Shown here one piece after another: positions 24,301 to 36,500 of a stretch of 64,000 nt of DNA. Position numbers and translations under genes: made by a program. Within the stretch, counting starts at the first letter, position 1. Every line of letters begins with the position of its first letter. Origin of the DNA: Branchiostoma belcheri. Lineage: Eukaryota; Chordata; Leptocardii; Amphioxiformes; Branchiostomatidae. Where the stretch lies: contig NW_017803379.1 of assembly GCF_001625305.1 (NCBI RefSeq), positions 1,169,601-1,233,600 on the forward strand, in the 5' to 3' direction. The notes beneath the pieces are model-generated. The model worked only from the letters and a program-made list of their open reading frames with translations, searched no databases and had not been told where the DNA came from.

Positions 24301-26478
24301 AAACTACATTTACCTGAACTTGCTGGAGCTCGGTTCTTTCTTTTTGTTGATTTACAGGAGGAACATTTCCACTTCTTTGCAATTATGATGAAAACTATCA
24401 CTCCACCAACACAAAGGACAAAAACTACTCCACTAGACACCACAGGGATCACGACAGACTTGTTCTTATCATTAGCCTCTGAACCTAAAGAGAACAAAAG
24501 TGTCAGAATTAATTTTGACAGATTTCATTTCATCATTGGTTATTTGGGATATTCATGCAAATGTTGATTATGACATTACATTTGTACTTTTAATGATACA
24601 TAACTAAAATGATTATTGTGTAATCCTACATGTAACAATCAAGTGTCAGTAACAATGAGATGATTTGTTAAATCTCGGATAACCGTAAATTTGAGAGCAG
24701 TAAACACGGTTGAATCCTGAGCCTGGCAGCTGTAGTATAACATACAAACCTGGTGGAGGTGTGGTTTTCTGTGCCATTTGATCTGCAAGCCACTGTCTAC
24801 AGTTCAGGTTGTTAGGAATGACAGCACAGGGATGGCAGTGTTTAAATGTCTCAGCATGTCTACATAGCACAAAAAACACAACAGTTTCTTTGTCAAGGAT
24901 TTTACCAAACAGACACACATTATTAGTTCTGAGCAGCAAACGATTTACAATAGGAGAAAATAATGTGAAGCTTTAATATATAGTATGTAAAACACTGAGA
25001 AAAATGTCTGTGAAAAGGATTGAAAGTATTGAAATATGTCAGACTCAAAGCTAAATCAGTCTTCAGATATCACAGAACAATATTACTTCAGAACATATTA
25101 CAAAGGTCATATGTAATATCCAGTATCTTATGTTCAGCATTTTCCCTACTGCCTAACCACATAAATAATACAACATGTGTCAAACCTTGAAAATATCTAT
25201 GTTATGAAATGGAAGAATTTTCAAATTGTCACAAGTTCAATAGTTCTATAAAGTGGTCATGTGCAATTTTGAGGGTTTCACAACATGGCATGATTTTTCC
25301 ATGTGACAATTAATATCATCATACATCAAAGAGCAATAACCATTTCCATGGACACCACTTCATTGACACCTGTAGTTTGCAAGCAACCTACCCAGGTAGA
25401 CAGGTGCCACACACTGCAGCTGTTCCAGGTGAACACAGCTGCCTGTATTCAGCGTTGAGGGCGGTACAGTTGGTGCAGGGTGTGCACCTGTGGTTGGAGT
25501 CCGTGTTGGAGTAGTGATCTGGAGGGCAGGAAACACACTCTGCACCAGCCCCGGCACCGTAACCACACACCTGAGTATCACAGGTGATATATTGACAATG
25601 TTGGAGGAATAGAAGTCAGTCTCATGACATATAGACCACACTAAGGCTTGGATATATGGAGTATCATTAGACACACACACAAACACACTAATTCATGCAC
25701 ACACTGAGGGACCATTCTGTGTCTAATTATTCAGTAGTCTGTAACTATAACACAAAATTAGGAATTAAATTAAAAAACACACTGATACATGCACACACTC
25801 CATCCTGTGTCCAATACTGGATATATAACTGTTACGTTATATATAGGCTGAGAACCATTTCGTGTGTACTGCTTTTACTGACACAACACATATCACAATC
25901 CCTTGGCAGAAAATTAGGAAAGCAATTAGAAAATTCAAAACATTCTTTACTTGCCAGTTCTTCTAAGCAATTGGCAAATGAAGGAGAGTAGGAAAATTAT
26001 CTATAATTCCTACTGTACTGAGCTGCTGTCCATCCAGGCACACAGGACATGGCCGACACTCTCCTCCCTCCAACTTCTCATCTTCTGCACACGGATGCCG
26101 AGCTGACACGTGCAGCTAGTGGGAGAAATTTATTAACACCTTACTCACACAATGGTAGGGGTCTAGCTTGCACATATTTATGATAAGGAGCGCTTTTACT
26201 GGACAATGGCTGAAGAATTTTGTCAGATACATTTGTACATAAGAAAAGTGGAGAACTCTTTTCCATCTACATTAGTGAATCCAGCACAGCAGATAGCAAT
26301 AAGTACAGAGCAATGCAAAGCTCGGGACATATTACCGGTTATGCAAAATTAAACAAAATATCTATAAAACATGTGAATTAATGATTACAAAAAACTTTAG
26401 GTAAAAATAAAGTAGAACAAAACATACCCAAATTAGGAACAGTAGATACAGTGTGAACAACTTCTCTTCTGACTCCAT
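21350..26478 (-). CDS. TNF-receptor superfamily member, EDAR/TROY/XEDAR-like, with death-domain-like C-terminus
   Basis: Ten exons: 26428-26478, 26014-26115, 25392-25570, 24750-24859, 24314-24484, 23289-24038, 23084-23144, 22211-22943, 21814-21892, 21350-21513. All phases agree, giving 799 aa. A signal peptide (FTLYLLFLIW) is followed by cysteine-rich repeats. The run CRPCPVCLDGQQLSTVCGYG and later CGTCLPG match the layout of EDAR, TROY and XEDAR (LS..CGYG and C..CLPG). The transmembrane helix spans about 157-182 (IPVVSSGVVFVLCVGGVIVF), then a basic stop-transfer KKWKC. The tail is about 600 residues, much longer than vertebrate EDAR. It includes a 10-residue repeat array, a Ser/Pro/acidic low-complexity region, and in the last two exons a short fold (HNIWEALALFLNPE...TLRHFAREFQI) resembling helices 2-6 of UNC5-type death domains. 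Ligand is unknown; an EDA-like TNF is the natural guess. High confidence for family, moderate for subgroup, lower for the death fold. Confidence 0.88.
23371..23840 (-). repeat. 30-bp coding minisatellite in the receptor tail
   Basis: About 16 head-to-tail copies of a 30-bp unit, in frame in receptor exon 6, encoding MANGNLPS followed by AP, TH or AH. Two main unit types (GGGAGCAGATGG and GTGGGTAGATGG endings) are interleaved, so the array has grown by duplications of both single and paired units. Edge units (at 23371-23400 and 23821-23850) are the most diverged, as is usual for tandem arrays. Because 30 is divisible by three, five of the six frames stay open; those antisense frames are artefacts. 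Confidence 0.95.
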
Positions 26479-28405
26479 ATCCAATTCTATAAGTTTAACA
26501 CAAAGAACATCAAAAACATTTCCACATGATAAAGGTTCAAAAGCAACCAGTAGGTGCTAAGATTATGACAGCTATAATTTAGCTGGAAATGTCAGAGCGA
26601 ATATAAACATGGCAGTACCCCAAAGTGCCAGCTGGAATATTATTTATAATTATAAACTGTTCATAAGGTGTCTAGTCTGTATACTTTTCAGGTTTAGCAC
26701 TTAACATGTACTGGATGGTTTAACCTTAATCACACAACTTAACTATCATGATATAGCCAACAATGTACAATAAAATCAATAACGTTACATGTGTACAATG
26801 TATTGATCATTAACATCGGTAATGACTAATCAAAACTTCTTATAAATGTTAGTATTAACTTCAATTTGCATGACAAATTCAAGGACAAGTGTAACCATAC
26901 AAATTTCTGTACACTACACATTATGTCCGAAGAACACATGAACCTGAACAAGGGAGAAACTTGCTGGTCTTACACAAATTATCAGCCCCCCTCCCACTCA
27001 TTCCCATGGTCACGTTTACTTCCGCTTTTTTACTTTCCCCAGACGTTATGCGCGACCATGCGATATGCCCACAAGTAAGGAACTCAGTCTACAAACCTTT
27101 GCACCAAAATCAAGGGAAGAAACAGGCTGAAAACAGGCGAAATGACTCACGTCAGATCTGCTGACTCACTTCTTTAGCAACGTTACCTGTACGTTCCTGA
27201 CTTAGTGATTTAACACCCCGATGACGCAACTTTAGACCAATCACCGTCCAGGAGCGCCACCGCATTGCACCAAGGGTTTCTTTACGCTCCAAGCAGAGGT
27301 TTGGGTTTTGGCTTAATTTTTGGCGTGTTTTTAGGCTTTATCCTTTGCACTGTTTTGTTTTTTACGGCATAAAAAAAAGATCCCATAAATGGAGAGTAGT
27401 GTGCTGAGATTTGAATCAAAATGCTGACGGGAGTTATCAAGTTGGATAAGTAGACTTACCGTCATTCATATCCAATGTTTCTACCATCCATATTCATTCT
27501 TGTGCGGTTAACATTATATATTACGAGATGAAAAAGTGTACTACCGGTAATACAAAATGTAGAACATTTGAAACATACAAAACAAACCTTGTAATGATAC
27601 AATGTAGGTAAGAATAATAGATTTACTTTGATTCTCAGTAGAGAAAACAACAGTCAACATTGTTTCAATTACTAGTATAAGATCACCTTTTATTATGTTT
27701 TTGGCATACAGATAGTAGATACAGAAGATGGTAAAGAACATAGACTTTCTCCACATCAAGGGGATCTGGAAAGGTTAATTACAGAATAATTCCAATCTTT
27801 TAGGTCAACGTATTTGACAACAAAGTTTATTTGCTTTTACTGCATTTAATATAGTTACATATGATTCACATATGATACAACAATGACTCCAGTTTTCTCA
27901 TGGTCAATCATATTCTAATTTCCATGCCCCCTCCTCTTCCCATCATTTTCAACTACCCTAAAATGCAGAAGCCCTAACACCATCATTCAAGCTAGTATGC
28001 CTACCACATTTAGTTACTGTGTTATAACACCATAACATGTTATGATACATGTAACATTACATAATTCTTGAAAACCAGTGGCATCTATCTAAAAAGTTGG
28101 ACTTTTTGTAACAAAGTAACTAATAGTATCGTTTCAAACACCATTAATCATGCTACCAGATATATTACAAGCTTGGAAGAACAGAAAACAAATTCGAACC
28201 AATTTGATTTCCCTCATACTGAAATATCAACCATATGTAACAAATCCATCAATCATTCTCTATCCACCCGAACAAACACCAAGGTAAAAAATTGCTTTTT
28301 TACCTGTACACCATATATTCTTTATACATGTACTATTAACTATAGAAACCACTTCTGTCCATCTCCTTGTTTGATAAAAATTACACGCCGGGCTTTTTGC
28401 CTGGA
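26479..28405. other. Receptor promoter side and GCLM 3' flank
   Basis: Lies between the receptor start and the GCLM stop; both genes are on the minus strand. Contains one degenerate hairpin element (27283-27398) about 0.8 kb upstream of the receptor start. No supported gene. Confidence 0.5.
27283..27398. mobile_element. Degenerate copy of hairpin MITE family A
   Basis: Shares TCCAAGCAGAGGTTTGGGTT and the following T-rich core (TTTTTGGCGTGTTTTNAGGC) with 7058-7215. The right arm is reduced to a terminal GGAGAGTA. Confidence 0.7.
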
Positions 28406-30773
28406 TCACGCGACCGACAGGGGCATGTCGGTGGCGTGGCGTCTCCCGTTCACGATGTACCCCTTGGCCTTGATGACGCCGCGACACTTGACCATGACCG
28501 TGTACCGCAGCACCCAGAACGGCTGCCATTCGTCCACATGGTCGTCATGACTACTGCCCCGCAGGATCTCCTGTGCAGATGCAGGTAGGAGAGAAATATC
28601 ATGAGTACAGGAGCACTTCAAATGGATGACATTTCTAGACTGTTTGTTATGTTATGCTTAACTTTGCAGAAGGAAAACATATTGTTTTTGCTAAGTTTCT
28701 TGTTATTCCTCCTCTTCTTCTCCAAACAAATAAAGTCAATGACCTAGACCATCTGTAACCATGGTAACTAGTACTGTAGAAGTGTTGGGTTACATTTTGT
28801 AGCAGGACAGAACTGGACAGGCTGGTTTGTTGGGATAGACCATGTGAAGGATAAAAGCTTGTGTAACAGTGGGGTTCAAGTGCCGCAAACTGACCCATTC
28901 CAACGGCACTTGCATTTTCTTTGCAAATGTTATTTTTCTACTTTGAAATTAATATATCTCAGCCATCACAGCAAATGCTCTATCATAAAGTTATAATGTA
29001 GTTATAATGTAGGATGGTCTAACCTGGAATGTTGGTGTAGGAAGGACGTCCCTGGGGTCACTGTGGGTCAGGAGCTGGATGTCATTCTCCTTCGCGAAGG
29101 CTGTCAGTTCAGGTGGGATGACACAGCATGAAACAACATTCACCTAAAGAGAAACAGAATTGGGGTTAGGTTACACATCTCTGGAGAATATCTCATGATT
29201 CACAAAATTCTGTAATTAAAGAACATCCAAGCTGAACATTCAAGAGAGACCTAAAGCTTTATTAAGTGAATGGATGTGTGCAGTGATATGTACAGTAGCC
29301 TGGTTACCAGACCTATTTCATCTCCCGAGTCTTTACATGGAGAGGATAAAGACTCGGGAGCTAAAATACTAAAGTAGTCTGGTACCCGGGCTACGTATCA
29401 CTGGTACCCAGGCTGGTGATATGTGCAAATTAACTTCCAGATTATGACTTGAATAAACATTGTTGTTACCTGGTTGATAGTAGGCTTGACTCTGGCCATG
29501 CCGTGGGTCTGCTCAAGCATCTCCTTGTCCAGGTCTGATGTCCCGATCGCCGAAACACGCTCCACATCATACAACCTGAGTAAATATGACCACAGTATTA
29601 GCATTCAGAAACTTTGGCAGAGAAATCTACCAAATTTGAATATGAAATGAAATCAGAGATTCAAACACAAACATACTACCAGCTAAAAATGACAATTCTT
29701 GACCATTTCTTCACATCATCAACACTTTCATGATGCAAAATAAAAGTTTACTGAAGACATCATTTGATTCCTTTGTTTACAAATATGACCAGCAAAAGCC
29801 AGACTCATGAAAAATTGTGCAATAATTTCAATCATGACATGGAGGCTAGCATTATTTACACTGCTTAGGCCACACCAAGTAAATTTTATGGATGACGTCC
29901 GCGCGCGCATTGATTTTGGCCTGTTCCTAGAAAAAAAAACAAGAAATTCCGCTTCCTGTAAATATGACCAACAGTGCCGCAAATCGTCAGATTGAAACAA
30001 GTAACGCCGGAAGCCTGTGCCTGGTTAAAAAATGGAAACAAAAATGAAAAAACAAAAAAAATGACACTGAAAAAAATCCTGTCAATAGCTCCAAAACAGT
30101 GCCGTTCTTGGAACTATTAACAGACAGGACGGTCCTGTCAGCAGTGCAATATTTCTTATCTTATCTAGGCATCTTGTTTTTTAGGGCCCTTCTTGTTTTT
30201 TTTTTCGCCCTCTCGATTAGATTTAAGGTCTCCAAAGGACGTCATCCATAAAATTTACTTGGTGTGGCCTTATGTTCTTGTACATATTCATATACCAGTA
30301 GCTTACCTTTCCATTGGTTCCCACATTGGTAGAATGTGGTTCACAGTGAGTTCCTCTCCCATCTCGGCCTCTAGTGGTGGAAGTGCCAACAACACAGAGT
30401 CCACAACTCCTATGTCTAACTCATTACACACTTGGTCCACAGCCTCCACCACCAGGTCAGGATCCCACTTCAGGAGGAAGATCTTCACCGAGACTTTCAG
30501 TTTGCTGCGCTCGTCCTCCGTGATCCTCTCCATCTGGTTGGGGTTGGTGACGACGAGGGCGTTGTTGGATTCCTCGTTCATCCACGAGGGGTCGACCGTG
30601 GAGCTCCAGACGTTGAGCGTGGCGGACAGGCACTCCAGAACCTCCTCGCCGGCGTTCTGGGACGTCTTGCGCTTGAGGTGGTTCCAGTTGATGATGTTGC
30701 CGGTGTGCAGGGTGAGGTTGTTGGTGGAGGACAGCATGAGCCGGGCGATCTCTTCTACTGGTACAGCCGACAT
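28406..30773 (-). CDS. GCLM: Glutamate-cysteine ligase regulatory (modifier) subunit
   Basis: Non-catalytic partner of GCLC in the first, rate-limiting step of glutathione synthesis. It lowers the Km for glutamate and the sensitivity to glutathione feedback; cytosolic. Exons: 30307-30773, 29470-29575, 29024-29143, 28406-28570. All phases agree, giving 285 aa (human 274). The aldo-keto-reductase-like fold is recognisable by GNIINWNHL, VSAIGTSDLDK, NVVSCCVIPPELTAFAKE, IQLLTHSDP and LRYTVMVKCRGVIKAKGYIV, all in family order. The intron 3 donor is GTTAGA, weaker than the others. The C-terminus extends past the human end with a GRRHATDMPLSVA tail. Intron 1 carries a 402-bp transposon and intron 2 a hairpin element. 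A truncated retrotransposon fragment begins only about 65 bp upstream of the ATG. Confidence 0.95.
29295..29394. mobile_element. Hairpin MITE, family B, in GCLM intron 2
   Basis: A 100-bp fold-back with arms beginning GTAGCCTGGTTACCAGAC and ending GTCTGGTACCCGGGCTAC, plus an inner CTCCCGAGTCTTTA / TAAAGACTCGGGAG stem. It shares the terminal AGCCTGG.TACCA motif with 21077-21182, but the inner stem differs. Confidence 0.75.
29868..30269. mobile_element. 402-bp non-autonomous DNA transposon with perfect 33-bp TIRs
   Basis: Left end 29868-29900 starts GGCCACACCAAGTAAATTTT. The right end 30237-30269 is its exact reverse complement over all 33 bases. Both sides are flanked by TTA (29865-29867 and 30270-30272), a likely 3-bp target duplication. 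The inside is A/T-rich without coding capacity, with a GC(GC)3 run just inside the left end. It lies in GCLM intron 1. Perfect arms suggest a recent insertion or strong constraint. Superfamily not assigned. Confidence 0.9.
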
Positions 30774-33524
30774 GGTTGCAACCTACAGATGGAAATAAAA
30801 CACTGAGTTTAGAATCTCTGAACAGGTTTATAATATCAGGTTCTTCTTGCACAAAATATTAGAACTATCGTGGAGTGTAACTCGCTGCCACTGAAGTACG
30901 ATAGCAGCATCATCGTACGGCATCATCACTAGATAGTTTTAGGGTTAGGTGTTTGAAGGTTCTAGATAGTTTTAGGGTTGGATGTTTGAAGGTTAGGTGT
31001 AACAAGCCACTCTGTGTGAATAATATTTTGTAACCAGCTGCCGCCGCACCACATGCCTGCAAAGCTGGTGTGTTACACCGAGAGTAAACCAACTGGCAAC
31101 AACACAATTTTATGATTACAAAACCAAGGGACCCCCCCCCCCCNCCAGAGCGAGAAAGTGTAACTTGATGCGACAGGATTCGATCTATTCATTCAAGGAG
31201 ATGAAACACCCTTGGCCTTGATAGTATCCAAGCAGATCTTTCAGTGACCACGAAAGACAGTAACAAATTGGCCAGGGAGTATCCATTAGACACTGACGAA
31301 AGCTAGTGGATACTAGCTGAAACGTCTGACGTTTTCAAAATCATATCCAGTTGCTTGAGTAACTGTTTTTTGGCGTATCCATAGACAGTCCAGACAGTCA
31401 CCATTAGCCACCCTTCGGTGGCTTAGTACTGGACACTCCTCTGGCGAATAAATAACGTTACTGCCTTGCCTATGATTTGCTTTGAGATTCATCCTTGATT
31501 CATCTGTTTCTCATGAAGATTCACCAAAATGCGAAAGGGAGAGCAAAACAGTTATAACGACACAATGATTCGCACTCTCAAACAAGAAAATACATGCAGG
31601 ACAAAACTCCCAAAGCTATACTAAAGGGTTCTTCAGGGCTGTACAGGAGGTGGACCCACGAGAAGCGGACCAAGTTACTAGTAGTTTGGGCTAGTTTTGC
31701 GTGGTGAATGAGTGATAACATAACTGCTCAACATCTTGCAGGTTTGGGACAAATATGACTACATAAGCTGTAGCGTTTTCAATTTTTCCTAGCCATTCAC
31801 ACGTCACACCTGCGATACCACCAGATGCAGAGCGAGCAAATCTTGGCTCGGGAGCCGCAAAATGTCAAGGAGACTCCCGGGCAGGAAATGAAGTCGCCCA
31901 CGATCACGCTACGACCAGTTTGCTGCTAATGAATAGATGATATTGCCGTCGTTCGTACATGTACTTTGCAATTTAATTTTTTTTTACAGTTTATAGCAGT
32001 CATTAATCATGAAATATAGATCCGGTGTAAGTTTAATAGAAGAGTCAAGTTTACAATGCCCAGACCAGTGCAAGTGCCACTGCATTGACTTCGTGGACTA
32101 TCAAGCCAGGTCATCAGACTCTTTCGCCGAGGCAATTCAAAATTCTGAAAGCCCGTTGATGTCCTGATTGCCATGTGATGTTAGATGAATGCCTGCTGAT
32201 CCACTCATCCACTGGAAGAATATATCCGTAGGTGGTACTAAGCCACTGCATCGAGTTTATCATCGTCTTGTCCTTGGGTGATCTTGGATGCCGGACGTAA
32301 CGCACGCAGTACTTGTCCAATGTCAATGAACATCGAAGAAAGTTTTATCATCCACTAGTTGTGAGTTGCCTGACTTGTCTCGATGTACATTTGAGCCGTT
32401 CAACAGCTCAGCCTAAAGCCGAAAATGACGTAAATGTTATCTAATTTACTTTTCTACTAATCAATGACATATGTAACCAGTGAAGGTTGTGTAACGTTGC
32501 GTCATATGTGTACTTGGAGTTTGCATGAAGTGTGGTCTGTTTCGACATGCAGTGTCAACCAGTTGCTCGCCGACTGGATTGGGATTGCTGAATGTTGAAT
32601 ATGTTCTGGTACTATCACTCTCAGTCATATCAGGTGTCGACCAGGTGTGCATATTAATTAGCCCAACTCTCGTTTGGGTGGTCACGTGACATCGACATCT
32701 CGCGAGATTTTGCGAGATTTGGGTTCTAGTCACATGACGGCGTAGTGATCCTCTCGGCCATCTGGTAATGTGATTCGCCTCTCCAGGGCGGAAGGTTACA
32801 CGGGAAACGCGGCTGAAATGGATGCAAATCGGCTCATTATACCGCCAGTTTGAACCGGTTCAATCTGGATCTCATTACGTCACTGGGGCCCTAACAAACG
32901 AGAGGTTGAAAATGAACTACGCGTTTCAACAGGCAAAACGCGGAATGCACTAGGGAAAATATTGATCGCAGGACCCACACGTAGGTAAGGCACATAACGA
33001 AAACAAAATTAAAAGAAGCTTATTTTTCAAAATGAAATTTTACTAAATTGACAGGTTGAGTATCACACGTTAGGTGATTGTTGTCCTTTGATGAAAATTA
33101 CGTCACTGAGCATAATTAATATCTCGCGACCACAATATTTTGCAAATGCAAATTAATAATAATAAAATGTTGGTGACCAAGAAAGATGACAAAATGTAAA
33201 TATTAATTATTTACATAGAGCATCGCCTTTATCATCTTGACAAATGGGTGCGAAATGCAAATTTATGCGTAAATTTTCTGGTCGTCCAATCACGATGTCG
33301 CCTTGTCGATCCTGACATCCGAAATTTGCATATCCACGTAACGTGAGTCTAGACTGTGAAAACCTACCGGGGGAGCTCCAGCGCTCAGTATAAACAGGAA
33401 GATACCATCAACTGTTGATAAAATAAGTCAAATTTGCACTATTCTGTAAGGAATTTGATGGGCTTTCACAAGAGGATTTTCACCAAGTGGTCACCATGTT
33501 CTTTCTCGGCTAGGACGGGCAAAT
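30774..33524. other. Divergent intergenic region between GCLM and ATRX
   Basis: Shared upstream region of two head-to-head genes. The GCLM-proximal part is occupied by a retrotransposon 3' fragment (30838-31085). A C-homopolymer with a single N lies at 31133-31146. The part near ATRX (32650-33520) has repeated GATG/CGTCA and CGCGAGATTT words, but I found no firm promoter element. No coding region seen. Confidence 0.5.
30838..31085 (+). mobile_element. 5'-truncated non-LTR retrotransposon 3' fragment
   Basis: It matches the last codons and the 3' UTR of the element at 44622-45800. Shared phrases include AGAACTATCG.GGAGTG.AACTC, GGTTAGGTGTAACAAG and AGCTGGTGTGTTACNCCGA. The orientation is plus here, so it is transcribed away from GCLM. 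Its left end reaches to within about 65 bp of the GCLM start codon. Confidence 0.75.
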
Positions 33525-36500
33525 ATGGCAGAGAAGGGAAAGTCTAGGGGGTAAGTCTCAAGATTTGGTTCATACGACGTTTGTCCCGCAGGCTTTGCAT
33601 AAATTTTAATCGATAAAATATTTGCTTCTCGTTTCCATAAAATCATAACAACATAGACTTTGACTTTTTACAATGGCCAGGAAGGCTAATTGGCATATGA
33701 ATGTCGTTTTCGATCAAAATTTCAATGCGATTCGGCATTTTGAAAGCCCGTATAGACTTCCTAATTTGCCTTCCTGTAGGAGAAGGCACATTTGCATAAA
33801 TTTGTGGATCGCACTACTTTTTCTTGCCGACGACAAGTTCCTCAGACTCGGTTTACAAATGTTACCACGAAAAACTATGGCATATATGAGGAAAATACGT
33901 CTTCGTGTTGTTACTTCATGTTGAAGAGAAGGGGCTAACGGGGGGATTGTTTTGAAAAGGGCGATATTTGTGAGACGTCATTTGTATGTCCCGCCAAACA
34001 AACGGGTTCATGACCCGTAAACCCCTCCTGTCTCGCGCCAAAACTCCTGACCCTGCTGTCGTTTGGAAACCTTACCGGCATTTTCCGTCAGATCGCCGAT
34101 TTCTCCCCCTAAAACTACAGGTGAGTCGTGATTTTTGCTCCCGAGTTTGCCTCGGTAGCCCTCAGGTCGCCTCAGGTAGAAAATCGGTGGCTAAAATGGC
34201 GACAATTTTCAACCTAACGTGAAATGCCGGTCGGTACACGTTTTCGCCCACGAGCGAACAAAGAAGAATTAATTAGGTCGGTAAAAATGCCGGGTAGTTT
34301 TTCCTCAGGTTTTGAACAGTTTGACACACCAAATCTGTAACGGAGATAATTTTGGGGGTTTCTTTTCCCCCCGTTTGAATGGATGCTTCAGGTAGCAGTC
34401 ACTTATTCACATGTTTTGTGGTTTAGTAGCACTAGGTATGAAACAAGGTGTGTCATAACGACCGCTAGAAAATAGGGAAGTTGGAAAAAAACTATGGTTT
34501 AGCTTGGATTATTCACAACATAGGTAATTTTGTAACCTGGCAGGTCACTCAAAACTTGTCTGCAAATAGTACTAAATTAAATTCAGTATCAAAGGTGGAG
34601 AAAGATTAATATAACTGTCCATGTCCTTGGTTAAATAAAATTATGAACATCACAACAATACTTTGGTAACATATTACTAAGTACTGTAGAATCTAATACA
34701 CAACAAAGTCACAGGTAGTTACTTAGTTTGTTTCATGGCCATAATTTAGATTACTGAAATCTTTTTGTACTTCTCTGAACTTGTCACCCTGGGCTACCAT
34801 GTCACAAATCAAGTATTTCTGTGCACATCCATTGTTTATAACTAACAGAACACCTCAGTCACACAGATTACAGTTTCTACTCTAAAAGACTATAAACATG
34901 AGAAGGGTTTGATATTATATAGCAATGTTGCCAAATATTTAATCTTGAAATATACTTATATATTATATTAATATATAAATATTTTAATTTATATGTATAT
35001 CTACAGTTTTGCCCTGGCTTTGGTCTTTGTGTAGCATTTGGTTTCCAGGTAATATTGTGTAATACAGAGACTGCTATGAATTATAATGTACCGTTTACAT
35101 GAATTCATGGATGCTGATTTGTTTTGTAGAACCTATATACATAGCATTACAAAGTGAAAATCTCATTCATTGTGTAAGACATGTACAGGTATGGTCCGCC
35201 AGTGTTTTCCAGGGGAAGTCAGCAAAAATTATTTTTTTCTGTCACTGCTTTGTTACCCTTGCCATTTTAATCGTTCATACAAAGTCCACTAATGCAAGTT
35301 GACTGATTGAGGTGTACAAATCAATTAGTCCATTGTATTTTGCAGCATGTACTAACTGTACAAGACCAGTGTGTTATAGCTTGAGGCAGTCAAACAGTTA
35401 TGCCATACATGATACAACAAAAACATTTTTATTTCATAAGTTTTCTTGTTCCTTCCCAGATTCAACCTTGACTCCATAGTGCAGAAGCTGCAGGAAGAGG
35501 GCTCCCCCCCACCATCATCGGGCACAGACAGCGACCTTCTGTCCACTTCCACCGGCACCATGGTTAAAACAGGCGCATCACGAAGGTAACTGCACCTTTT
35601 ACTGTCCTATCTCCTTGTCAAGTTGCCTTATGCTGCAAAAGTGAGTGGAATAGCCATGATAGATCAGATTGGTATGATATCTTTCTAGTCCTTTCTTGTT
35701 GTTAATCTTTCCATACCTCCAGTAATGGTCTGTACACTGGTAGTACATATTCTGTGCTTTAGGGTAATGTTTGTTGTTTGACTCTTGGAGTACCCTTTAC
35801 CGGTATTCTGCAATAGCAAAATGTACCATGTTTGTTCATATACCAGGCGTCCAGGCCTGCATGTGTTTGACTAACCTGTTGTGATATAAGACCATAATAT
35901 TATGTTTCTTTCCCAATCAGATTCAGACATGAATAGTTTAGGTCATTCAGTGTGCCTATGAAGCTTGTTGAACAATTCAGATCTAGATTGTGGATTAAGG
36001 CCCAAATGCTGTAGTTACGAAGTGGGATACATGGAATTATGTTACAAAATTGGCAGAAAGCTGCACTGTAAAGGTACAATGATTATGTGTCATAGCACTA
36101 GTTTGCAATGTTTAGTGTTACCTGAGCTTGATTAACTTATCTATGTTTACCTTAGCTTCGTTCTTTATTTATATATCTACACATATTTTTCATGGGAAAT
36201 TACATGCTTTAATATAGAATATTTATGACAGAAAATATGTTTTTCAGTACCAAGGAAATATTGAACATGTACCTTTCTCTTTTGTATAATCAGTTTAGAC
36301 ATAAATCCTAACACACAGCTGTGATAAAATTGTGAAAAACTGCCGTCTTATCAGCTAATTTCCATACTTCCTACAGGAAGCCCACTAAGGTGGTACGACA
36401 GGTAGCCTCAGATGAGGAGTCTGACCCACCTGGTACGGAAAGCAACGATGATATTGGTAAGATTGTCTTACAGATAAAAATTCAAAAAGCAATCTTGTAG

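Noticed and set aside
31200-31390. Shared CAAGCAGATCTT segment with 62085-62165 as one repeat family
   Set aside because: Only short words match by eye, too little to define a family without a search.
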